Below are positions 9,060 through 17,779 of a stretch of DNA of 26,696 nucleotides, one piece after another. The stretch is from CBCXVS01 sp965178525 (GTDB taxonomy: Bacteria; Tectomicrobia; Entotheonellia; Entotheonellales; Entotheonellaceae). The notes beneath the pieces are model-generated. The model saw only the letters and a program-made list of their open reading frames with translations. It ran no database searches and was not told where the DNA came from. The translations under genes were made by a program, and so were the position numbers. The first letter of the stretch is position 1. Each line of letters opens with the position of its first letter. The stretch is from assembly GCA_965178525.1 (NCBI GenBank), contig CBCXVS010000072.1, forward strand, positions 1-26,696, read 5' to 3'.

Positions 9060-9207
9060 GCCACCTGCGTTTCAACGACCATGCCCCGTATGTCCTCCAT
9101 GCAGCTGGCCCATCACCTATCCTGACGCCGCGCTGATCCACCAGCTTTTTTGAGACACCCCCTGCCCTCGTGGAACAATTAAAGCAGGCAGACATGGCGC
9201 AGAGCGA

Positions 9208-9238
9208 CGAGAGGCAAACCCGGCGCTCTCGGTTTTTT
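9208..9238 (+). terminator. Intrinsic terminator downstream of the ATPase-TPR pair
   Basis: CGAGAG and CTCTCG form a 6-bp stem around a 12-base loop, followed by GTTTTTT. It would end transcripts from the ATPase-TPR unit. It lies only 9 bases before the SD of the DUF2330 gene, so it might instead act as a leader attenuator for that gene. A weaker candidate is at 9132-9151 (GCTG/CAGC then T6). Confidence 0.5.
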
Positions 9239-9260
9239 CCCTCAAGCAAGGAGCGTGACA

Positions 9261-10634
9261 TTGCATACCCCGAACCAACTGACCCGGCTATCCTTTCTCA
9301 GTCTTTTCTTGATGGGCGTGGCATTGCTGGCTCCCCCAGCCGATGCCTTTTGCGGATTTTACGTCGCCAAGGCCGACACCAAACTGTTCAACAAAGCCTC
9401 GAAAGTCGCCATAGCACGGCACAACAACAAAACCGTGATCACGATGGCAAATGATTATCAGGGCGACCCAAGCGAATTTGCCATCGTGATTCCGGTTCCC
9501 ACGGTGCTAGACCGTGACCAGATCCACGTGACGGAGCCGGCCATTATCGACCATCTGGACGCGTATACCGCCCCACGCCTCGTCGAGTATTTTGACCCTG
9601 ACCCCTGCCAGCAAATGATCGCAAACCTACGGTTTAACAGGTTGCGGTCAGCCGTTCAGGAAGCCGACGTAGCGCGCGGCGCCCAGGCCGCGGCGCTCGG
9701 CGTCACCATCGAGGCCGCGTACACCGTGGGTGAATACGATATCCTCATTCTCTCGGCGCAAGAAAGCACTGGGTTGGAAACGTGGCTCATGCAAAACGGC
9801 TACAAGATCCCGGCCGGAGCCAGCCCCGTGATCGCGAGCTACCTCAACAAGGGCATGAAATTCTTTGTGGCCAAGGTCAACCTAAAGCAACACGCTAGGC
9901 AACGCACGACCTATCTGCGGCCACTACAAATCGCCTTCGCCTCAGACCATTTCATGCTGCCAATACGCCTTGGCACCATCAACGCCGCGGGGCCGCAAGA
10001 ACTGTTCATCTTCATGCTCACCCGCCACGGCCGCGTCGAAACCACGAACTATCAGACCCGCAAACTCCCCTCGAATCTGGACGTGCCGGTCTTCGTCAAG
10101 CGTGAATTCGGCGATTTTTACCACGCCGTGTTCGACCATCAGGTACACCAGGATCAGATGCGCACGGTCTACCTGGAATATGCCTGGGACATGGGTTGGT
10201 GCGATCCGTGCGCAGCGGATCCGCTCTCGGTGGCCGAACTCCGAGAACTGGGTGTGTTTTGGCAAAACCCGGTCGCCGCTACTGGCGCCAAGCGTCAGGC
10301 ACGGGATGTCTTTGTGACGCGGCTACATGTGCGCTACACGGCGGAGACGTTCCCGCAGGATTTCCAATTTCGCAAGACACAGGATCGGACGAACTTCCAG
10401 GGACGCTATGTGCTGCGGCATCCATGGAAAGGGGAGCGTTCGCAGTGTCAAGCGGCCGCGCAGTATTTTGCCAGCCTGCCACAGCGCTTTGAGGCCGAAG
10501 CGCAAAATCTGGCGCGTCTGACCGGATGGGATGTCGCGGCGATTCGTGACAAAATGTCAGCCAACGGACAGTCGTTTGAAGCCCAACCGGCGCGTCGGTT
10601 AAAGTGGTATCAGAAACTGTGGAAGAAGCCGTGA
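9261..10634 (+). CDS. DUF2330 domain secreted protein
   Basis: This 457-residue protein has a signal peptide (LTRLSFLSLFLMGVALLAPP, probable cleavage after ADA). Directly after it is the DUF2330 signature FCGFYVAKAD, then KVAIARHNNKTVITMANDY, GDPSEFAIVIPVP and the Cys-containing FDPDPCQQM. A second Cys pair occurs in WCDPCAADP. Proteins with this domain are exported and of unknown function. AAGGAG at 9248-9253 is 7 bases before TTG 9261 but 1 base before GTG 9255, so I take the TTG as the start. No promoter is evident after the preceding terminator-like hairpin. Confidence 0.85.
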   Translation: MHTPNQLTRLSFLSLFLMGVALLAPPADAFCGFYVAKADTKLFNKASKVAIARHNNKTVITMANDYQGDPSEFAIVIPVPTVLDRDQIHVTEPAIIDHLDAYTAPRLVEYFDPDPCQQMIANLRFNRLRSAVQEADVARGAQAAALGVTIEAAYTVGEYDILILSAQESTGLETWLMQNGYKIPAGASPVIASYLNKGMKFFVAKVNLKQHARQRTTYLRPLQIAFASDHFMLPIRLGTINAAGPQELFIFMLTRHGRVETTNYQTRKLPSNLDVPVFVKREFGDFYHAVFDHQVHQDQMRTVYLEYAWDMGWCDPCAADPLSVAELRELGVFWQNPVAATGAKRQARDVFVTRLHVRYTAETFPQDFQFRKTQDRTNFQGRYVLRHPWKGERSQCQAAAQYFASLPQRFEAEAQNLARLTGWDVAAIRDKMSANGQSFEAQPARRLKWYQKLWKKP

Positions 10635-10637
10635 GGC

Positions 10638-10654
10638 GGCGAAAGGCTTTCGCC
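10638..10654. terminator. Hairpin between convergent genes
   Basis: GGCGAA/TTCGCC around an AGGCT loop lies in the 28 bases between the DUF2330 stop and the MFS stop. It has no T-run; the placement suggests a bidirectional transcription barrier. Confidence 0.35.
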
Positions 10655-10662
10655 AGTCGGGG

Positions 10663-12145
10663 CTAACGCGTTGCAGAGGCATCTTGCCCCGCCCTGCGTA
10701 TGCCCCTCGGAACCCACGGCGCTACGCCGAGCGTCACGGCCAGGCTGACCAGCGCACAAATCACTGTCGTCAGCGGCGCCCCAACTTGCTCCGCCGCCGC
10801 CCCGGAGAGCAGACTTCCCAAGAAGAGGGGCGCCACGGCAAGGGAGCGCAACCCCATGACCCGGCCACGCATCTCGCGCGTGCTCATATCTCAGCAACAT
10901 AATCGTGATATTGGCCATGCACAGGGTTTGCGTCATCCCGGTCAGCACCAGCATCCCTAACGCCACGGGATAGCTCGGGGTGAGAGCAAACATCAACTCG
11001 AACAGGCTCCAGAGACCGGTCCCCAACAGCACCAACATCCCGGCCCGCTGCCTCGTCCCAAGGGCGATCATGAGCAATGACCCGAGCAATGCCCCGGCCC
11101 CCATGGCCGCCCCGAGCCAGCCTAACCCGGTCGCCCCGACGCTGAATACATCACGGGCAAACACCGGCAAGAGATTCATTGATAATGGAAACAGCACGAA
11201 ATTGGCCAATCCCGCAAAGACCAGTGGGGTCCACAGCCCGGCATCCTGCCCGCTATAGCGCAGGCCATCTCGGAGATGCTGCCAAATCGACGCCTGGCTC
11301 TGCCGTCGTGTCTGCGGCAACGGGCGTATCGCGATGTAACTCGCCAACTGCAGCAGTTGTAAACCCAACATCACCACATAGGCCCATTGCACACCCGTCG
11401 CTGCCCCTTCGAGCGCCAACGCCCTGGCGACCGGATCGGGCAAGGCAAACGGCGCCGCGCCCCAGCTCAGGCCATGGTCATAGCTCATCAACACGCGCCC
11501 CTGGCTGGTGGCGGCATAGAGACGCTGGGCATCATAAGTGGGCCAATTGAGGGACAGCACCATCTCAGCATCGGACCAATCCCACACCCGCCGGGCCGGG
11601 CGGCAACACGCCAGAAGCAAGCCGCCCAGCACCGGTCCGGTAATAGACGTTAGATTCATCGCCATATTGGTCAGGGAAATCCCGTTGGTCAGGTCACGCG
11701 GGTTGAGAATATCCGCTTGTATGCTCTGCTGTGTGGGCTGGAAAAAAGCCTGCGCGATACCCCGTACAACAGTCGCGACAAACAGGTGCCAGACTTCTAA
11801 CCGCCTGATGATGACCAGGAATGTCAGCGAGGCCACAACAATGCTGAGCACCGTAAGCGCGACCAGGGCGAGACGGCGGCGGTCTACGCGGTCCGCAACG
11901 ACACCAGCCCAGGGTCCCAACATCGACCCTAAAAAGCGGACCGCCCCGATTAGTCCGACCAAGAAAGGCGAATGGGTCATCTCCAGGACCAGCCATCCAA
12001 GCGCCACGCTGTCCATCCGCATGACGAAGGATGAGCTAATATACGCGAACCAGAGATACCGGAAGTCGCGGTTGTACAACGCCGCCATGAACGCCATGCG
12101 CCGGGGCGCAACGGTATCGGTATCAGCATAGGTAACGGTACGCAT
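10663..12145 (-). pseudogene. MFS transporter with Asp-box insert, frameshifted near the C-terminus
   Basis: This is a major facilitator family exporter of the MFS_3/EntS type. It has NRDFRYLWFAYISSSFVMRM at TM1, VADRVDRRRL in the TM2-3 loop, and GPVLGGLLLA at TM5. A segment of about 80 residues then intervenes before TM6 (WAYVVMLGLQLL). It contains RLYAATSQGRVLMSYDHGLSW, an Asp-box (SxDxGxxW) beta-propeller repeat, in what should be the extracytoplasmic TM5-6 loop. The frame breaks at about 10886-10893 (TIMLLRYEH). The other frame supplies the conserved STREMRGRVMGLRSLAV and the last two helices, ending at TAG 10663. Rejoined, the protein would be about 494 residues, a normal MFS plus the insert. 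ATG 12145 is used because the sequence from there fits the family; GGAGGAG is rather far upstream (about 14 bases). Confidence 0.75.
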
Positions 12146-12198
12146 GGGTCCGGTGGTGTCTCCTCCACGTGAGTATGGTAGCCTATTGTAGATCAAAT

Positions 12199-12220
12199 CA
12201 CCCGGGGTGCAACTGTGCAC
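12199..12220. promoter_or_regulatory. Adjacent palindromes in a divergent intergenic region
   Basis: CACCC-G-GGGTG is directly followed, overlapping by three bases, by GTGCA-ACTG-TGCAC. The pair lies between the diverging MFS and SDR genes, a typical place for a dimeric repressor site. No regulator can be named. Confidence 0.25.
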
Positions 12221-12261
12221 GTCATCACGGCAGTCTTACGAGTCTGTGAGGGAGATCAAAC

Positions 12262-13098
12262 ATGCCGAAATTGGACCATCGTGTCGCGCTGATCACAGGA
12301 GCAGGCCGTGGCATTGGACGCGCCATTGCCCTGGCCTATGCCAAAGAGGGAGCCAGATTGTCTCTGGCAGCCCGTACCCGTAGCGAACTGGAGTACACGG
12401 CCCAGGAGGCGCAAGCTCTGGGCGCGTCTACATGTATCCTGACGGCTGACGTGTCCGACCCGGCACAGGTCGACGAGCTGGTGCGGCACACGGTCGACCG
12501 GTTTGCGGCCATCGACATTCTGGTGAACAACGCCGGCATTGCCGGTCCCATAGGCCCTTTGCACGAGAACGACGTCTCGGCCTGGATGCGGACGATCCAG
12601 GTCAACCTGATCGGCACCTACTTGTGCTGCCGCGCTGTCCTCCCAGTGATGCGGCGGCAAAACCGTGGGAAGATCATTAACCTCTCCGGCGCTGGAGCCA
12701 CGGCGGCATGGCGTGATCTGTCTGCTTATGGGGTCACCAAAGTGGCCGTCGTGCGGCTGACGGAGACACTCGCCTTGGAGCTGGAAGGCACGAACATCCA
12801 AGTCAATGCGCTGGGGCCGGGTTCGATTCATACCCAGATGTGGGATGAGCTACGCGATGGCGCCAAAGCCGCCGGCGCGGCGCGCATTTATGAGCTGGGA
12901 CGGCAAGTCACCAGTGGTGGTGGGGCGTCCATGGCTCAAGCCGTGGAGTTGGCCATGTTCTTGGCCAGTGATGCCTCAGGGACGTTGAGTGGTCGTCTAG
13001 TGAGTGCAGTAGCGGATGATATCTCCAGTCTCTCGGCACGCATCCCCCAAATTATGGCCTCCGATGCCTGGACGTTGCGTCGAGTCGACCCGCCCTAA
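12262..13098 (+). CDS. Short-chain dehydrogenase/reductase (classical SDR)
   Basis: This is an NAD(P)-dependent oxidoreductase of 278 residues with all classical SDR motifs. The cofactor loop is TGAGRGIG at 12-19 and NNAG at 89-92. Ser142 (NLSGAG) together with Tyr156 and Lys160 (SAYGVTK) forms the catalytic set, and LGPGSIHT follows. Arg38/Arg40 after the second strand (AARTR) suggests NADP preference. GAGGGAG precedes the ATG by about 7 bases. It diverges from the MFS gene. FabG-like activity on a keto or hydroxy substrate is likely, but the exact substrate is not readable. Confidence 0.88.
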   Translation: MPKLDHRVALITGAGRGIGRAIALAYAKEGARLSLAARTRSELEYTAQEAQALGASTCILTADVSDPAQVDELVRHTVDRFAAIDILVNNAGIAGPIGPLHENDVSAWMRTIQVNLIGTYLCCRAVLPVMRRQNRGKIINLSGAGATAAWRDLSAYGVTKVAVVRLTETLALELEGTNIQVNALGPGSIHTQMWDELRDGAKAAGAARIYELGRQVTSGGGASMAQAVELAMFLASDASGTLSGRLVSAVADDISSLSARIPQIMASDAWTLRRVDPP

Positions 13099-13101
13099 TC
13101 T

Positions 13102-13150
13102 GGAGGATGTGCCGGCGGGAGCGTTCCCGACATGTCTTCCTTTACTTTTT
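13102..13150 (+). terminator. Long imperfect hairpin plus T-rich tail after the SDR gene
   Basis: Bases 13102-13111 pair with 13130-13140 (GGAGGA with TCTTCC, including G-U pairs). An inner GGGA/TCCC stem has a GCGT loop. TTTACTTTTT follows at 13141. It separates the convergent SDR and YceI genes. Confidence 0.45.
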
Positions 13151-13741
13151 CTGGGCCTCAGCTTCGAGCCAAATCTCAATGTCGTCGCCGATGACTTTGA
13201 GCCCGTACTTCATGCCAAAGTCGCTGCGCTTGATCTTAGTTCGCGCGGAGAAGCCGGCCGTCAAGATCTGGTTGTATCCCTTTAGTGGATTCGGCGCGAG
13301 CTTGTTAAAGGTGAAGGCGAGTGTCACCGGCTTGGTCACGCCGAGTAGCGTCAGATTGCCTTGCACGTTGCCCGTCTGGTCCCCCGTCTTTTCGATGTCG
13401 GTGGAGGTGAAGGTCATCTCCGGGAACTCTTTGACGTTGAAAAAATCGGGCGAGCGCAAATGGTCATCACGCTTTTGGAAATTCGTATCGACGCTCGTCG
13501 TCTTGATCGTCACCTGGAGTTTGCTCTTCGTGAAATCGTCTTTATCGAAAACGATCTCGCCCGAAATATCGTTGAATCGCCCGATGACATTGGCATAGCC
13601 GACGTGCATGACGCGGAACACAGCCTGGGCGTGCACCGGGTCGACCTTGAACGTCTCGGCGGCTTGCACGGACGCCGCAAAAGCGAGAAGCACCATCAGC
13701 ACAACCCCAACCCGCACGTTGAACATCTTCTGTTTTCTCAA
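13142..13741 (-). CDS. YceI-family periplasmic protein
   Basis: This exported protein of about 199 residues has the YceI lipocalin-like fold, a periplasmic beta-barrel that binds polyisoprenoid or similar lipids. Signal peptide: MRKQKMFNVRVG, then VVLMVLLAFAASVQA, with cleavage before AETFKVDP. Family motifs are VDPVHAQAVFRVMHVG, NVIGRFNDISGEI, FQKRDDHLRSPDFFN, FPEMTFTS and KVIGDDIEIWLEAE. The start is a TTG at 13741: AAAGGAG lies 7 bases upstream and this supplies the basic n-region, whereas ATG 13726 has no spaced SD. The membrane protein gene ends 46 bases upstream on the same strand, so they may share a transcript. Confidence 0.88.
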   Translation of the reverse strand: MRKQKMFNVRVGVVLMVLLAFAASVQAAETFKVDPVHAQAVFRVMHVGYANVIGRFNDISGEIVFDKDDFTKSKLQVTIKTTSVDTNFQKRDDHLRSPDFFNVKEFPEMTFTSTDIEKTGDQTGNVQGNLTLLGVTKPVTLAFTFNKLAPNPLKGYNQILTAGFSARTKIKRSDFGMKYGLKVIGDDIEIWLEAEAQKK

Positions 13742-13787
13742 CTTCCATCTCCTTTGCAAGGTTTCACAGACCCGCGATATCTTCACG

Positions 13788-14690
13788 TCAATACCCACTG
13801 CCGGTATCGGCAGTGAAGGCCGCGACCGCCACGGCTGCGACCGCCGGCACGGCCACGAGCACGCCGTAGAGCACGGGGTTCAGCATGCGTGCCGAACGCC
13901 CTTGAAGCGCCACCCGCCGGGCGACGAAATCAGCGGCAAAAACGAGCGCCAGCAAGAGAAGCGCCCAGCGGCTCACACGGGTAGCGAACAGGGCCATGAC
14001 ATAGATGACAACCAGCAGGACGCCCGCGGCGCCAAAAGCCCCCGTGGCCCCAAAGGCAAGCGGGGGGCCGTGGCGCAGATAGCCGACGTAGTGCCAGAGG
14101 AGATAGCCGCCGACGGCGACGGCTAGCGCCAGGGCCAGTTGCGAGAGGCTCGCCGAAGCGCCAAACAGCGCGATCAGACCGGCGCCAACCGCGGCAACTA
14201 AGATCAGGATCGACGGCGATAAGGCATGGCGAGCATCAGCTGCGACGTCCGCCGCACGGCCCATCGCCGCCACACGCCACAGCACCAGAATCGAGGCGGC
14301 ATACAGCGTGAGCATGGTGACCATGTCTGCAACGCTCGGCTGTGAGAACAGAAGCCGCCAGCCTAGCCAGAGGATGGCAGCCACCGGAAAGATATAGCTG
14401 AGGGCGTGTCCCGCCGCGCGCTCGGTATGCGTTGCATCGATAAGAATACCTGCAACCAGCCCAATCACCGCCAAGTGAAAAATTTTCTGCATCGAGGCCG
14501 TGGGCAAAAATGGCGGCACCCCGAGGAGAAGGACGTAGGCAATGATGAAGGCGACACCTGCGGCACTCACCGCAAAACGTGATCCGAGCAATGGGCCCAA
14601 GGTCACGCGTAGGATGCAGAGGACAAGGAGCGAGAGGAGAAACGGCGTCACAACGCCCGTCACGAGTGGATTCTGTAGAAGCGCTTCCAT
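13788..14690 (-). CDS. Multi-pass membrane protein of unknown function
   Basis: This 300-residue, very hydrophobic protein has about nine predicted membrane helices (for example TPFLLSLLVLCIL, GVAFIIAYVLLLGVPPF, LALALAVAVGGYLLWHY, ALLLLALVFAADF). It is rich in Ala, Leu and Val, with few charged residues in the helices. I recognise no family motif. GGGGGAT lies just before ATG 14690. It is the upstream partner of yceI, so a role at the cell envelope is plausible but not shown. Confidence 0.7.
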   Translation of the reverse strand: MEALLQNPLVTGVVTPFLLSLLVLCILRVTLGPLLGSRFAVSAAGVAFIIAYVLLLGVPPFLPTASMQKIFHLAVIGLVAGILIDATHTERAAGHALSYIFPVAAILWLGWRLLFSQPSVADMVTMLTLYAASILVLWRVAAMGRAADVAADARHALSPSILILVAAVGAGLIALFGASASLSQLALALAVAVGGYLLWHYVGYLRHGPPLAFGATGAFGAAGVLLVVIYVMALFATRVSRWALLLLALVFAADFVARRVALQGRSARMLNPVLYGVLVAVPAVAAVAVAAFTADTGSGY

Positions 14691-15238
14691 GCTATCCCCC
14701 GTCTCATCCTATCATGTACCAGCCGCTTGGGTGATCGCCGCAAGCATTGTGCCACATCTATGGTTCGGTAGACAACTGGTTCCTGCAGAACAATATGGGT
14801 AACGAAAGCATTCCCCACTGCTAAAGAATTCTCCTAAGGAACAAATACGGAATAAATTTCTCCGGTAGAGGCGTGGCGCGCCGTGCCTCTACAACCGTAG
14901 ATCAGTGCCGGGACGCCGAGTCACAAAGCCGCCCGCTTTCAACTTGTCTGGGAATCCGGTAACATCGGAGCGTGATATGATCGGACAGTTGGCGATTTCT
15001 TATGGTGTCGGGGCGGTTTTGCCCCGTCGAGAATGGGGAGGTGTGGTCGTAAAAACGGTATAGAAAAAAGTGGACGAAGCTGTAGGCTGGCCGGTGGCCA
15101 TGGGGCTAGAGGATGACGACGCTGCTCAATTTCTTAGCAAAACGCTAGCCATCATTATTTTCCCCACCTTTAGTACGGCTTCTCCACAAGTTTCCCCCAG
15201 ACGCAGTGGATAACTGGAAGCTCGCAGAGGAGAAGCCG
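14691..15238. other. Gene-poor stretch with hairpins, upstream of the intron-split gene
   Basis: I see no convincing gene in these 548 bases. They hold the strong hairpin at 14865-14892, a second one at 15009-15026 (CGGGGC, GGTTTT loop, GCCCCG), and a short 28-codon open frame from about 14977 without recognisable content. The last bases carry the SD of the gene at 15239. Confidence 0.6.
14865..14892. repeat. Strong intergenic hairpin, REP-like
   Basis: GTAGAGGC and GCCTCTAC form 8 perfect pairs, extended inward by G-U pairs and GGC/GCC. There is no T-tract, so it is probably an extragenic palindrome rather than a terminator. Confidence 0.45.
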
Positions 15239-15334
15239 ATGTCAGCCACACAGACGTTCGTCGAACAACTGTGCCAAGCCCGAGATGCTACGCACAGCAA
15301 GGATCATCCGTTTATCAACAAATGGGCTCAAGGC
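15239..15334 (+). pseudogene. 5' exon of a probable TenA/PqqC-like (haem-oxygenase-fold) gene
   Basis: AGAGGAG lies 6 bases before ATG 15239. The frame reads 32 codons starting MSATQTFVEQLCQAR and containing HSKDHPFINKWAQG. The 'HPF..xWxxG' pattern is typical of the first helices of TenA/PqqC/CADD-like redox proteins. At 15335 the frame runs into the 5' end of a group II intron. The sequence after the intron does not resume any recognisable part of such a protein, so the gene is split and its 3' part is not visible here. The assignment rests on a short stretch. Confidence 0.42.
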
Positions 15335-15913
15335 GTGCGACCTGAAGACGTATAACTTGGGTGGTTTGAACCAGTTGAAGGAAATGCAGGTCCGTGTGCG
15401 GACCTATCGCCACCCTCACATGCGTCGCGGCTGCCGGCGGGGTGTGAAGCTGAGGGGAAAAGCCTAAAGGGAAAGGAAGCTACCCCCCGAACCCGGGCGA
15501 GGCGAAGACTGATACGGCGAACGAGAGCGAACCTTTGTGAGAAGCATCGCAACCCACAACCACGGCAATGTAGATCAGACGGTGGCAATAGACCAATGTG
15601 CAAGGGGGATGCTGAGGACCCCGTGGACCCCCCACAGGTCTCGGTGCACAGAAGGCGTCGAAGTCAGTCGCACCTCAGTTGTGCGGAACAGGGAACCCCC
15701 GTCAGGGTCTGGAAATCCAGCAACCCCACCGCAAGGAAGGGCCAACTCCCAAGCGGCACAAGATGCTGCGAGAAGCGAAAGCCAGCAGCCGAAAGGCAAC
15801 GGGAAATCACAACCGGCTGGATAGGGCAATCCCCAACCTGCAAGGGTGCTGACGCGCAGCAGGTGAAGCGACCATCGAACGATGTAATCGTTACTTATGG
15901 AGGTGGAGGGTCG

Positions 15914-17602
15914 ATGTTTCAGGAAACTGAGATGACCAGAGCCAAAACGCCAATCGACGGATGGCAATCCATTAACTGGAGGCGCAACCGGAAATGGGTG
16001 CGTAACCTGAGACAACGGCTCTATCGGGCATCACGACAGGGAGATCACAAGAAATTGCGCTCTCTACAACGACTCATGTGGCGAAGCAGAGCCAACCGAG
16101 AACTCAGGGTTTGGAAGGTGACGCAGATCAACAAGGGTCGGGAAACTCATGGTGTAGCCCAAGTGGTTGCCAAAACACCGAAAGCCAGAACGGAACTGGT
16201 GCGGGCGTGAGCGACCTAGCAGCCCTGGCAGGCGCAGCCGCTGCGACGGGTCACCCTTCCCAAGGCGCATGGCAAGACGCGACCTCTAGGCCTTCCCAGC
16301 ATGCTGGAGCGGAGGATACCGGCCGTGGTGAAAAAGGCGTTAGAACCCGAATGGGAGGCCCGCTTTGCGCCCGGCTCATCTGGGTTCAGACCCGGACGGG
16401 GATGCCAGGACGCCAGGCAGCGCATCTATAACATCACCAGTCCAAAGAAGAAGAGGAAGTGGGGTTTGGATGCGGACATCAAAGGCGCATGTGATCACAT
16501 CCGACACGAAACCATCCTAGCCGCCGCCGTGGGGTTCCCGGCGCAAAACCTCATCAAGGCATGGCTGGAGGCAGGAGTGGTCAATCAAGGGCTATTTGAA
16601 GCGGTGGAAGAAGGCGCGGCACAAGGCGGGGTCATCAGCCCACTGCTGGCGAATATCGCCCTCCACGGCATGGAAGGGGCGGTAGGCGTCAGATAGCAAA
16701 AGTAGCACAAAGGCAATGACGCCGAGAGGGTATGAGGTGGACGAGCCCTGGTCCGATACGCGGACGACTTCTGCATCTTCACAGAAACACAGGCAGACGC
16801 GGAAGCGGCCCGAGCGCAGGTGGCGCAGTGGCGGGCGGAAAGAGGGTTGGCACGCTCAACAGAGAAGACACCCATGCGACACCTCACGGAGGGCTTGGAC
16901 TTCCTGGGGTTCAACGTTGGCCCCTACCCCGTATCGCAGACGAGAACGGGAGACAAACTGCTGCTTCAGCCCAGTAAGGAATCGGTAAAGAGCCGCAAGC
17001 CCCGACTAAAGCGAGAATGGACGACGCGAGTCGGACACAAGGCCAAGGCGGTGATCGAGCAGCTCAGGCCGATCCTGAATGGGTGGGGGAACTATTTTAA
17101 GACCAATGCCGCAAGCGAGGCATTTAAGGAGATCGACCACTGGAGGTAGCACCGAGACGTGAGGTGGTGCAAACGGACCCCTCCCAGCAAACCGTGGAAA
17201 TGGATGAGAAAGCAATACTGCGGTACGTTCCGAAAGGGAAGAAACGACCAGTGGGTATTTGGCGACCCAGAAACGGCAAACCCTCTCCCCCAACTCTCGT
17301 GGCCACCCATCCGAGGGCACATCATGGTCGTGCACGACGCATCGCCGGATGATCCGGACCGAGGCGCCTAGTGGCAACAGCGCGCGGAAAGAAAAGCGGA
17401 CCTGCTCCCCACCCCGCGCCAACGGGAACTGGCGCGGCGGCAGAGCGGGCCATGCCCGCACGGCCAGGACAGCCTCCACAACGGGGAGGAACTCCATGTC
17501 CACCACGTCATCCCAAAATCAAAGGGCGGAGAGGACGCCGTATCGAACCTGGCGCTGGTGCATCGGTACTGCGATCAACACCTACACCGGAGGAAGTCAT
17601 GA
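15914..17602 (+). pseudogene. Group II intron reverse transcriptase-maturase-HNH, seven internal stops
   Basis: GGAGGTGGAGGG precedes ATG 15914. One single reading frame gives the whole protein. It contains the RT-0 region (RKWVRNLRQRLYRASRQGD, WKVTQINKGRETHGV), LPKAHGKTRPLGLPS, GSSGFRPGRGCQDA, DADIKGACDHI with the first catalytic Asp, and AAQGGVISPLLANIALHGME. Then come YADD at 16757-16768, GLDFLGFNV, the maturase GWGNYFK region, RNDQWVFGD and a C-terminal HNH endonuclease (HVHHVIPKSKGGEDAVSNLA). The frame is broken by TGA 16208, TAG 16217, TAG 16694, TAG 16703, TGA 16733, TAG 17147 and TAG 17369, and ends at TGA 17600. I see no frameshift. All catalytic motifs are present, so this is either a young pseudogene or an error-laden assembly of several copies. 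Confidence 0.85.
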
Positions 17603-17615
17603 AGGATACCGGTTT

Positions 17616-17693
17616 GCTTGAGCCGTGTGCGATGAAAGTCGCCCGCACGGTTCTGAGGGGGGGGGCATGGCGACATGATGCCCCTACCCGATG
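17616..17693 (+). repeat. 78-bp intron 3' end, first copy, left of the assembly gap
   Basis: This copy covers domain V, domain VI and one base past the intron end. It is identical to 17702-17779, including a run of nine Gs. Confidence 0.95.
17620..17653 (+). ncRNA. Group II intron domain V
   Basis: This is a 34-base catalytic hairpin starting GAGCCGTGTGCGA, with a TGAAA loop and ending CGCACGGTTC. The AGC triad is present. It matches the most conserved part of bacterial group II introns, and an identical copy recurs at 17706-17739. Confidence 0.88.
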
Positions 17694-17701
17694 NNNNNNN
17701 N
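17694..17701. other. Assembly gap (8 N)
   Basis: Eight undetermined bases lie between two identical 78-bp copies of the intron end. This looks like two contigs that overlap in, or merely share, a repeated intron. Confidence 0.97.
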
Positions 17702-17779
17702 GCTTGAGCCGTGTGCGATGAAAGTCGCCCGCACGGTTCTGAGGGGGGGGGCATGGCGACATGATGCCCCTACCCGATG
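17702..17779 (+). repeat. 78-bp intron 3' end, second copy, right of the gap
   Basis: Base-for-base copy of 17616-17693. What follows (from 17780) is the true 3' flank of at least one intron copy, but not visibly of the gene split at 15334. Confidence 0.95.

Larger units (their letters stand above)
15335..17692 (+). mobile_element. Group II intron, about 2.36 kb, with HNH-type maturase ORF
   Basis: This is a self-splicing retroelement of the bacterial/chloroplast-like type. The 5' end GTGCGAC at 15335 fits the GUGYG consensus and sits exactly after a codon of the host ORF. Structured domain I-III sequence runs to about 15900, including GACTGATACGGCGAACGAGA. The maturase ORF occupies domain IV. 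A canonical domain V is at 17620-17653, and domain VI has a G-rich/CCCC stem with a bulged A at 17686. The 3' end CCCGAT obeys the AY rule. The RNA parts look intact while the ORF is full of stops, so the intron may still splice if a maturase is supplied in trans (inference). Confidence 0.85.

Noticed and set aside
15285..15467. 60-residue ORF across the intron 5' end
   Set aside because: Runs through structured intron RNA in a different frame from the split exon; no protein similarity that I recognise.
16208..16735. Selenocysteine at the two TGA codons in the intron reverse transcriptase
   Set aside because: Neither is at a catalytic or cysteine position, and they are mixed with five TAG stops; simple nonsense decay or assembly error fits better.
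15914..17602. TAG or TGA recoded as an amino acid across the genome
   Set aside because: Several intact genes here end at TAG (7776, 20633) or TGA (2434, 9059, 10634) at the expected protein length, so both are ordinary stops. Only the peroxiredoxin TGA has a position-specific reason to be recoded.
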